A stretch of 36,959 nt of DNA from assembly GCA_016177735.1 (NCBI GenBank), contig JACOUS010000028.1:1-36959 (forward strand), written 5' to 3'. Below the pieces are notes generated by a model, which had not been told where the DNA came from, did no database searches, and saw only the letters and a list, made by a program, of their open reading frames with translations. Positions 1 to 6,716 of the stretch are shown here, piece after piece. Within the stretch, counting starts at the first letter, position 1. Each line of letters starts with the position of its first letter. A program made the translations under genes and the position numbers. The DNA comes from Ignavibacteriales bacterium. Its GTDB lineage: Bacteria; Bacteroidota; Ignavibacteria; Ignavibacteriales; Melioribacteraceae.

Positions 1-110
1 ATATCCTCCAATATATTGGGCTTTAGCCCAAATTGTCTTAAATGGTGGCTAAAGCCACTTTTTCTTTGTGATTATACTTCCACGACCTGAAGGTCGTGGC
101 AATGGAAAGT
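1..110. repeat. Dispersed palindromic repeat block, copy 1
   Basis: Three short perfect hairpins stand in a row: TTGGGCT-TT-AGCCCAA (16-31), GTGGCT-AA-AGCCAC (45-58) and CCACGACCT-GA-AGGTCGTGG (80-99). The same order of modules, including the linker 'aattgtcttaaat', is found in inverse orientation at about 21224-21350. No coding sequence is visible. The pattern resembles REP-type intergenic elements; no transposase that could mobilise them lies in the window. Confidence 0.75.
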
Positions 111-169
111 ATCCAAATATGAATTTTGCGTAACTCCAGTTAAGTAAGTACGCTCAAATTATTAATAAA

Positions 170-360
170 ATTGTGCATAGCTCAATAGCTGTGCCCAAAT
201 AATCAGAAAATTTGTGCATAGGTTATGGATATGCACAAAAATTCTTAAATTTTGTGCATATGGTTATACCAATGCACACCGGTTGTGCATTAAAAAGCGC
301 GTTCGCCCAAATAATCGAAAAACTTGTCCGCCGCTTATTTGGCGGATTTGTGCATTGAAT
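170..360. repeat. Imperfect tandem array of GTGCAT hairpins
   Basis: The motif TGTGCAT recurs five times, usually followed by its complement ATGCAC, giving stems such as GTGCATA...TATGCAC and GTGCAT...ATGCAC. The linker CCCAAATAATC(a)GAAAA(t/c)TTGT appears twice, near 193 and near 306. The last unit uses a different stem, TCCGCC...GGCGGA (327-346). The stems differ in sequence while the linkers are conserved, so this looks like a decayed array of stem-loops and not a simple tandem duplication. Unit boundaries are my estimate. I found no gene in it. Confidence 0.5.
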
Positions 361-540
361 GGGTTTTATGAGTCAACCGGACACATGACAGACTTTACGT
401 GCGTCATTTTTCAATAAAATGACCCATGTAATACTAACGTGGTTCCGTTTGATTCTGCAGCAAAAGATGTTTTTTCGCGCATTAAAAGTATTACGTAGAG
501 AAATAGAGCGCAGTGAAGTGTTAAATGAAAAATGTTGTTT

Positions 541-770
541 GAGTCCCGATGCAATTCAATTACTATCATCATCGGGACGAGTTCATTTTTCATAACGTAA
601 CGAAGCGATATTTCCATAATACTTTTTAAGCGCATGTTCTTTTGTTTCTTTTCTTGCGCCAAGAAAAGAAAAATATCTTATTTATTTGCAGTCTTGAACT
701 TTTGTTGATACTTGTCCCGCAGTCCTTTTGCGGGATTTTTTCAAGCCGTCCCGTGCTTTTTACGGGAAGA
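541..770. repeat. Hairpin cluster upstream of hsdR
   Basis: Several inverted repeats precede hsdR. GTCCCGATG and CATCGGGAC flank about 20 bases near 544-579. A perfect 12-bp stem with a CGC loop, TTTCTTTTCTTG / CAAGAAAAGAAA, spans 645-671. TCCCGCA...TGCGGGA followed by a run of T (715-740) resembles a rho-independent terminator on the plus strand. CCCGT...ACGGG lies at 750-766. The GTCCCG stems recur elsewhere (30706-30724), so they are probably dispersed elements; the 715-740 one could also stop transcription coming from the left. Confidence 0.6.
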
Positions 771-787
771 AAAGAAAAGGATATAGC

Positions 788-3700
788 ATGAAAAAACATA
801 CTGAAATCCGTTTCGAAGAAGCTATCGAACAAGACTTATTCAATGACGGTTATCTAAAAGGCGATCCTAAAGATTTCGATCGTGAATACGCTCTCTTCCC
901 CAGCGATGTAATTTCTTTTATCAAAGATTCTCAACCGAACTATTGGAAGAAGATAGAAGAATACCACGGAGCCAAATCATTTGAAGTTCTTATTCAAGCG
1001 CTCTCAAGAGAACTTGATTCCAAAGGTTCTCTTTATGTATTACGTCACGGCTTCAAATTTTTCGGTATCAATTTCAAACTTGCCTTTTATAAACCGAACA
1101 CAAATTTGAATCCTTCGGCATGGGAAGATTATAAAAAAAACATTGTAAAGATTTACCGTCAAGTTCATTTCAGCAACCAAAATCCAAATCTATCGCTTGA
1201 TATTGTAATTGCTGTAAACGGTATTCCCGTTGCAACACTCGAATTAAAAAATCCCCTTTCCGGTCAAACCGTTATAGATGCAAAAAAGCAATACATGAAA
1301 GACCGCGACCCGCGCGAACTGCTTTTCCAATTCAAGAAAAGAATCCTTGTGCATTTTGCCGTTGATACCGAAGAAGTTTATATGACAACTAAACTTGCCG
1401 GTGACGATACTTTCTTTCTTCCGTTTAACAAAGGTTTTAATTTCGGCGCGGGTAATCCTACTGCTGAAGGTATTGACTATAGAACTGGGTACTTATGGCA
1501 AGATGTATTGAACAAGGATAGTCTGCTCGATTTGATTGGTCGTTACCTCCATCTCGAAATTGTGGAGAAGAAAGTTTATACGGAGAAAGGTATCTTCAAA
1601 GAGAAAAAAGAAATGCTGATCTTCCCTCGCTTCCACCAGTTTGATTGCGTAAGAAAATTAACAACTCATTCTAAAGCCAATGACTCCGGTCATAATTATT
1701 TAATTCAGCATTCTGCCGGAAGTGGTAAATCAAATTCTATCGCTTGGCTTGCTTATCGTTTATCAAGCTTGCATAATGTGAATGACGAAAAGATTTTCAA
1801 TTCAGTGATAGTGATTACCGACCGTAGAATTTTAGACCAGCAATTGCAAGATACTATTTACCAGTTCGAGCATAAACAAGGTGTAGTTCAAAAGATTGAT
1901 GAAGACACAAAGCAGCTTGTTGAAGCTCTTGCTTCAGATGTTCCCATTATCATTTCAACTCTTCAAAAATTTCCTTTCATCACTGAGGCAATAGATAAAT
2001 TAGCGAAGGAAGGATTTGAATACCAGCTAAACACAAAGGGAAAACGATTCGCCGTAATTGTTGATGAAGCACATAGTTCGCAAAGTGGTGAAGCTGCATC
2101 TGAATTAAAGCGAATACTAAATAGAGATGGGATCGAATCAATTATTGCTGAACAAGTTCTTGATACAGAAGAAGAAAATCTAAGTGCGGATGCCAAACGT
2201 GAACTGAAAAGAAAAATGTTGGCTCGTGGTAAACAGCCCAACCTTAGTTTCTTTGCATTTACCGCTACTCCTAAATTCAAGACTAAATGTGTTTTTGATG
2301 AAGCCGGTCCCACTGGTGAATCTCCATTCCATCATTACAGTATGCGCCAAGCAATTGAAGAAGGATTTATTCTCGATGTACTTGATAATTATACAACGTA
2401 TAAATCATACTATAGATTGATCAAATCTATCGAAGAAGATCCAAACGTTCCGCGCCGTAAAACCGCGAAAGCTCTTGCCCGTTTTGTAAGTTTCCATCCT
2501 CATAATCTTCGTCAAAAAGTTGAAGTTATGGTAGAGCATTTTAGAAACTTTACAAAACAAAAAATCGGCGGTCGTGCAAAAGCTATGATTGTTACTTCGT
2601 CTCGATTACATGCTGTCCGTTACAAACAGACCATTGATGAATACATCAAAGAGAAAAAATATACAGACATAAGAGCGTTAGTTGCTTTTTCGGGTATTGT
2701 TGAAGATGATGAAATCCCCGATGTTACTTACACCGAAGTAGGCATGAATAACGGTATAAGAGAATCTGAACTCCCTGAGAAATTCGAGTCTTACGAATAC
2801 CAAGTATTAATTGTTGCTGAAAAATACCAGACCGGCTTTGACCAGCCGCTATTACATACTATGTATGTTGATAAACGTCTTGCCGGTGTTCAAGCCGTTC
2901 AAACATTATCGCGCTTAAATAGAACCGCTCCCGGTAAAGTTGATACATTCGTTTTAGACTTCGTGAATGATCGTCAAGAAATATTTGACTCCTTCAAACC
3001 TTATTACGAAGCAACCCCATTCGATGAATTAACCGATCCGCAATTATTATATGAATTGGAACATACTATTCGTGAATGGCAGATATTCGATCAAAACCAA
3101 GTCGATGAATTCTGTAATGTTTGGTTCAGTACAAAAGAAGAATTACGTTCTTCGGAACATAAAAAACTAAATGCAATTCTCGATCCCGCAGTAGAACGCT
3201 TCAAAAATAGAACCGAAGAAGAACAGCAAACTATAAAGAAACAGTTTTATGAATTCAAAAACCTTTACAATTTTTTATCTCAGATAATTCCTTACAACGA
3301 ATCCGACCTTGAAAAACTATACATTTATTTAAGAAATCTTTTAAGAAAACTACCGCGCCGCGATTCGCAAGGTTATGAACTTGGTGAAGATGTTGCGTTA
3401 AAATATTACCGTTTGCAAAAGATTGTTGAAGGCGCAATCTCGTTAAAGATCGGTGAACCACCTGTAATTTACGGTCCAAAAGATGTTGGAACCGGAATGG
3501 TAGATGAAGAAATCCCGCTCTCCTCTCTTATCCATGTTCTTAATGATAGATTTGGAACAGATTTCGCAATTGCCGATCAATTATTTTTTGACCAAGTAAA
3601 AGAAACTGCAATCGCAAACGAAGAACTTCAAGAAGCCGCAAAAGTAAATTCGTTGGAAAACTTTAGTTACGTTTTCGATAAATTGTTGGTAAATCTTTTT

Positions 3701-3853
3701 GTAGAACGGATAGACGGCAATGAAGAAATATTTGTTAAACTTATGAATGACGATCAGTTCAAAGAAATTGCATCCAAACATTTGGTAAAAGAAGTTTATG
3801 AAGGAATACTGAATAGAATAAATAATATTCGTAATAATAATATGAAGAACTAA
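788..3853 (+). CDS. hsdR: Type I restriction enzyme R subunit (HsdR), orphan
   Basis: This is the motor/nuclease subunit that, in complex with HsdM and HsdS, translocates and cuts unmodified DNA. The protein is 1021 aa, normal for HsdR. Residues 138-154 give the PD-(D/E)XK nuclease (D138 ... E152-L-K154). The SF2 helicase core follows: Walker A AGSGKS near 310-315, DEAH at 426-429, TATP at 492-495, motif V EKYQTGFDQP near 678 and motif VI QTLSRLNR near 705. I chose the ATG at 788 because AAAAGG sits 7 bases upstream and the N-terminal MKKHTEIRFEEAIEQDL matches the family; the open frame reaches 728 but that part is hairpin sequence. No hsdM or hsdS is seen in the 787 bases upstream or downstream. 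They may lie outside the window, or the gene is an orphan. The next gene starts 2 bases after the stop. Confidence 0.93.
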   Translation: MKKHTEIRFEEAIEQDLFNDGYLKGDPKDFDREYALFPSDVISFIKDSQPNYWKKIEEYHGAKSFEVLIQALSRELDSKGSLYVLRHGFKFFGINFKLAFYKPNTNLNPSAWEDYKKNIVKIYRQVHFSNQNPNLSLDIVIAVNGIPVATLELKNPLSGQTVIDAKKQYMKDRDPRELLFQFKKRILVHFAVDTEEVYMTTKLAGDDTFFLPFNKGFNFGAGNPTAEGIDYRTGYLWQDVLNKDSLLDLIGRYLHLEIVEKKVYTEKGIFKEKKEMLIFPRFHQFDCVRKLTTHSKANDSGHNYLIQHSAGSGKSNSIAWLAYRLSSLHNVNDEKIFNSVIVITDRRILDQQLQDTIYQFEHKQGVVQKIDEDTKQLVEALASDVPIIISTLQKFPFITEAIDKLAKEGFEYQLNTKGKRFAVIVDEAHSSQSGEAASELKRILNRDGIESIIAEQVLDTEEENLSADAKRELKRKMLARGKQPNLSFFAFTATPKFKTKCVFDEAGPTGESPFHHYSMRQAIEEGFILDVLDNYTTYKSYYRLIKSIEEDPNVPRRKTAKALARFVSFHPHNLRQKVEVMVEHFRNFTKQKIGGRAKAMIVTSSRLHAVRYKQTIDEYIKEKKYTDIRALVAFSGIVEDDEIPDVTYTEVGMNNGIRESELPEKFESYEYQVLIVAEKYQTGFDQPLLHTMYVDKRLAGVQAVQTLSRLNRTAPGKVDTFVLDFVNDRQEIFDSFKPYYEATPFDELTDPQLLYELEHTIREWQIFDQNQVDEFCNVWFSTKEELRSSEHKKLNAILDPAVERFKNRTEEEQQTIKKQFYEFKNLYNFLSQIIPYNESDLEKLYIYLRNLLRKLPRRDSQGYELGEDVALKYYRLQKIVEGAISLKIGEPPVIYGPKDVGTGMVDEEIPLSSLIHVLNDRFGTDFAIADQLFFDQVKETAIANEELQEAAKVNSLENFSYVFDKLLVNLFVERIDGNEEIFVKLMNDDQFKEIASKHLVKEVYEGILNRINNIRNNNMKN

Positions 3854-3855
3854 TC

Positions 3856-4755
3856 ATGTCAGACATCAAACTATTTCATATCGCTAAAAACAAAATAACG
3901 GAACTTGAAGGCAAATCTGTTTCAGTTGAAAAATCTCTGCAGATATTAATAGAAAATCATCTTGAAGATTTTCTCGGCATCAAGTTTCTTGTGACTGAGT
4001 ATTCAACCGGTGTAAAACACGGAGGTCGAATAGATACACTTGGTGTTGATGAAAATAACTGCCCGGTAATTATAGAATATAAAAGGGCTACTAATGAAAA
4101 TGTTATAAACCAAGGTCTTTATTATCTCGATTGGCTCCTCGATCACAAAGCAGAATTTCAGCTCTTGGTTATGCACAAATTGGACAAGAAGATTTCAGAA
4201 TCAATCGAATGGGAAAATGCCCGCCTAATCTGCATTGCCGGTGATTATACAAAATACGATTCCTATGCTGTTCAACAAATCAATAGAAACATAGAACTAA
4301 TTCGTTACAAAAAATTTGAGGACTTATTACTTTTTGAATTAGTAAATGCGGTTACCGGACAAACACTATCAGCAGAAAAACAAAAAAGGAAAATCAAATA
4401 TGCTACAGTTGCTGAATTGTTTAATAAATCATCCAAAGAGGTAAAAGATTTATTCGAAGCATTAAAAGCATTTATATTGAGTCTTGGTGACGATATTCAA
4501 TTAAAAGAGTTAAAGTTCTACTATGCCTTTAAAAAAATAAGAAATTTTGTTTCTGTAGAAATCCACCCTCAAAATAAAACTATTGTTCTTTATCTTGCCG
4601 TTGATCCAAGCAAAATTAAATTAGAAAAAGGATTTACTAGAGATGTGAGAAATGTAGGGCATTGGGGTACAGGCAATCTTGAAGTTACAATAAAAAATTT
4701 CGACGACTTTGAACAAGCTAAATTGTTGATAACAAAAAGTTATGAGTTGAACTAA
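3856..4755 (+). CDS. PD-(D/E)XK nuclease-like protein with C-terminal DUF5655
   Basis: A 299-aa soluble protein in two parts. Residues about 20-130 look like the DUF91/NucS-type PD-(D/E)XK fold: GGRIDTLGVD with D60, then VIIEYKR with E74 and K76, then a helix rich in tyrosine and tryptophan (GLYYLDWLLDHK). Residues about 185-297 match DUF5655 (LFEALKAFILSLGDD ... KNFDDFEQAKLLITKSY), a domain often found in such proteins. The start is 2 bases after the hsdR stop, so the two are probably one transcript and translationally coupled. The putative active-site residues are present, so it may cut or bind DNA; the actual activity is not known to me. Its position suggests an accessory role in restriction or defence. 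Confidence 0.75.
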   Translation: MSDIKLFHIAKNKITELEGKSVSVEKSLQILIENHLEDFLGIKFLVTEYSTGVKHGGRIDTLGVDENNCPVIIEYKRATNENVINQGLYYLDWLLDHKAEFQLLVMHKLDKKISESIEWENARLICIAGDYTKYDSYAVQQINRNIELIRYKKFEDLLLFELVNAVTGQTLSAEKQKRKIKYATVAELFNKSSKEVKDLFEALKAFILSLGDDIQLKELKFYYAFKKIRNFVSVEIHPQNKTIVLYLAVDPSKIKLEKGFTRDVRNVGHWGTGNLEVTIKNFDDFEQAKLLITKSYELN

Positions 4756-4982
4756 AGATAATAATAAACGCTCGAACAACGTAAAGTTCGTGTTTACGAA
4801 GAAACGGATACTTCAATAAAAAATTGGCGGATAAACTTTCGTTTCCATCTTGAAATGGGAAATCCCCTTCGCTTTTTTATTCTGACTTCTGTCTCCCGAC
4901 TCCTCCATAAGTTTTTCTTCCCCTTTGATTCCAACATACTATTTTATAATATTGAAAAAGCACTTATCAAAAAGGCATACAA
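4756..4982. other. Intergenic region with small dyads, possible promoter
   Basis: No gene is visible. A weak dyad CGTAAA...TTTACG follows the DUF5655 gene. A 'tgacttctgtctcccgact' phrase resembles the pyrimidine-rich repeat text seen again at 6159-6230. TATAAT at 4945-4950 could be the -10 box for the NHL gene, but I see no well-spaced -35 box (TTGATT at 4925-4930 is only 14 bases away). Confidence 0.35.
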
Positions 4983-6092
4983 ATGTTCGTCAAAAAATTT
5001 CTTTTGTTCTGCATTCTGAATTTTGCTCCGCCGAATGCGGACTTCGTTCTTTACTCGTCACTCTACGCTCAGCACACGGTTTCAAGTTTCGCCGGTACGG
5101 ATTCCGGCTACGTGAACGGAAAGTTATCGGAAGCAAAATTCAACACGGCATTCGGGATATGCATCGATAAAGAAGGGAACATTTACGCAGCGGATTCCGG
5201 CAACAACTGCATCAGAAAAATTGATGCGGACGGAATAGTTTCTACATTTGCCGGAACGGGGCAAACTGGAAACGATGACGGCACAGCAAACGCCGCAACA
5301 TTTAATTCGCCAACCGGAATTTGTTCCGACGACATGGGAAATTTTTATGTGGCAGATTTTATGAATCACACAATCCGTAAAATTGATAACGAAGGAAACG
5401 TTACAACACTCGCCGGTTCAGCCGGCAATCCCGGTTTTGCAGACGGATATGCAAACCAAGCACAGTTCAACTATCCGCGCGGAATTGCAGTTGATAACGA
5501 AGGCAATTTATTTGTTGGGGATAGCTGGAATCATCGTATAAGAAAAATTACTCCCGATGGAAATGTTACAACATACGCCGGCGGCGGAAATCAAATTGGA
5601 GTGGACAGCAAAGGAAGCTGGGTTGACGGACCGGATACAACTGCACGTTTCTTTACACCGTGCGGTGCTGCGGTTGATAATTTTGGAAATGTTTACGTTG
5701 CAGATGCACTGAACCACCGCATTCGAAAAATTGATACTTTCGGAAATGTTACCACAATTGCGGGCAACGGAAACAGCGGATGGAACAACGGCAGTTTTGC
5801 AGACGGCGCCAATTCTTCCGCAATTCTGAACACACCAACAGAATTATTTGTAACCCCCGATCAAGAAATTATTTTCAGCGATACTTTCGGAAACCGTGTA
5901 AGAATTATCAACATTGACGGAACAGTTTCAACAATTGCCGGAAACGGTACTGCCGGTTTTCATGACGGTGAAAGTTCGAACGCAATGTTTAATTATCCAC
6001 GTGGAATTGCGATGGACGCCGCCGAAGATAAAATTTTTGTAATCGATTCAAAAAATTTTAGAATAAGATTGATAACCAAAAAGGAAGATTGA
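4983..6092 (+). CDS. Secreted NHL-repeat beta-propeller protein
   Basis: A 369-aa protein almost wholly made of six NHL repeats, each of the form GI..D..GN.YVAD..NH.IRKID..GNVTT.AG, which fold as a six-bladed propeller. NHL proteins of this kind bind ligands or partners; no catalytic domain is visible. The N-terminus MFVKKFLLFCIL is a signal-peptide start and cleavage after LYAQ (near residue 30) is plausible, so export from the cytoplasm is likely. It lacks a T9SS C-terminal domain. Odd point: residues about 11-31 (ILNFAPPNADFVLYSSLYAQ) are encoded by a sequence nearly identical to an intergenic repeat at 6159-6230, making an unusually long signal peptide with charged and proline residues. 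No neighbour shares an obvious pathway. Confidence 0.85.
   Translation: MFVKKFLLFCILNFAPPNADFVLYSSLYAQHTVSSFAGTDSGYVNGKLSEAKFNTAFGICIDKEGNIYAADSGNNCIRKIDADGIVSTFAGTGQTGNDDGTANAATFNSPTGICSDDMGNFYVADFMNHTIRKIDNEGNVTTLAGSAGNPGFADGYANQAQFNYPRGIAVDNEGNLFVGDSWNHRIRKITPDGNVTTYAGGGNQIGVDSKGSWVDGPDTTARFFTPCGAAVDNFGNVYVADALNHRIRKIDTFGNVTTIAGNGNSGWNNGSFADGANSSAILNTPTELFVTPDQEIIFSDTFGNRVRIINIDGTVSTIAGNGTAGFHDGESSNAMFNYPRGIAMDAAEDKIFVIDSKNFRIRLITKKED
5012..5074 (+). repeat. Dispersed CCGCC...GCGG repeat, coding copy
   Basis: This stretch, with the core 'gctccgccgaatgcggactt' and then 'actctacgctcagcac', aligns closely with 6159-6230, where the core is a perfect dyad TCCGCC-GAA-GGCGGA. Here it is in frame and supplies part of the signal peptide of the NHL gene. 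Confidence 0.75.
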
Positions 6093-6158
6093 TTCCCCGC
6101 ATCTTCCTTTACCATTCTTTATATCACTCTCGTTTTAGCAAAAGCCATCATCGTTCGC

Positions 6159-6230
6159 TATTCTAATTTCTGCTCCGCCGAAGGCGGACTTCATTCTTCA
6201 CTCTCACTCTACGTTCAGAACTCAGCACTC
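6159..6230 (+). repeat. Dispersed CCGCC...GGCGG repeat, intergenic copy
   Basis: This intergenic copy lies between the NHL gene and blaI-like gene. It carries the perfect dyad TCCGCC-GAA-GGCGGA near 6174-6188 and shares flanks with the coding copy at 5012-5074 (attct-aatt-ctgctccgcc; ctctacg.tcagaactcagcac). Confidence 0.75.
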
Positions 6231-6241
6231 TCATTTTTCCC

Positions 6242-6289
6242 TTGCTTCTACGAAACTCTTCGTATAAATTTACTACGAAACTTTTCGTA
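6242..6289 (+). promoter_or_regulatory. Two tandem BlaI-type operator dyads with possible promoter
   Basis: Two perfect inverted repeats TACGAA-N4-TTCGTA lie at 6249-6264 and 6274-6289, centre to centre 25 bp. BlaI/MecI-family repressors bind paired short dyads as dimers, usually over their own promoter. TTGCTT (6242-6247) and TATAAA (6263-6268) could be the -35 and -10 boxes, although the 15-base spacing is short; the dyads would cover the promoter. The regulator gene starts 40 bases downstream of the second dyad. Confidence 0.65.
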
Positions 6290-6329
6290 AATGCTTTCGT
6301 CTCAATAACCAAAGAAACCGGAGAGCTTA

Positions 6330-6716
6330 ATGGCAAAGAAACAAATACCAAAACCTACGGACTCAGAACTGGAGATTCTGCAGATTTTATGGCGGAACGG
6401 CGCTTGCACGGTAAAAACTGTGAATGAGTCCCTCAACGAAAAAAAGGAAACCGGCTACACAACTACTTTGAAAATTATGCAGATCATGTTTGAAAAAGGA
6501 TTGGTACAACGAAACGAAAATGAAAGAAGTCATATTTACAGCGCGGTTATTAAAGAAACGGATATTCAAAAAGTGCTGGTGAATAAATTACTGGAAACCG
6601 CTTTCAGCGGTTCTGCGGCAAAACTTGTTATGCAAGCACTCGGCAATTCACATACATCAAAAGAAGAGTTGAAAAAAATCCGCGAATACCTGAATCAAAT
6701 TGAAAGGGGTGAATGA
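6330..6716 (+). CDS. BlaI/MecI/CopY-family transcriptional repressor
   Basis: A 128-aa protein of normal length for BlaI/MecI repressors. The winged helix-turn-helix occupies about residues 5-75 (PTDSELEILQILWRNGACTV ... TTLKIMQIMFEKGLVQR), and the C-terminal helices 80-128 form the dimerisation part. In the known system the repressor is inactivated by proteolysis when a BlaR1/MecR1-type sensor protease is triggered. The M56 protease gene overlaps it by 4 bases (ATGA), so the two are coupled. Two dyads at 6249-6289 are the likely operators, implying autoregulation. No beta-lactamase lies nearby, so the signal and the regulon are unknown. An upstream ATG in another frame at 6242 is not used. 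Confidence 0.9.
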   Translation: MAKKQIPKPTDSELEILQILWRNGACTVKTVNESLNEKKETGYTTTLKIMQIMFEKGLVQRNENERSHIYSAVIKETDIQKVLVNKLLETAFSGSAAKLVMQALGNSHTSKEELKKIREYLNQIERGE

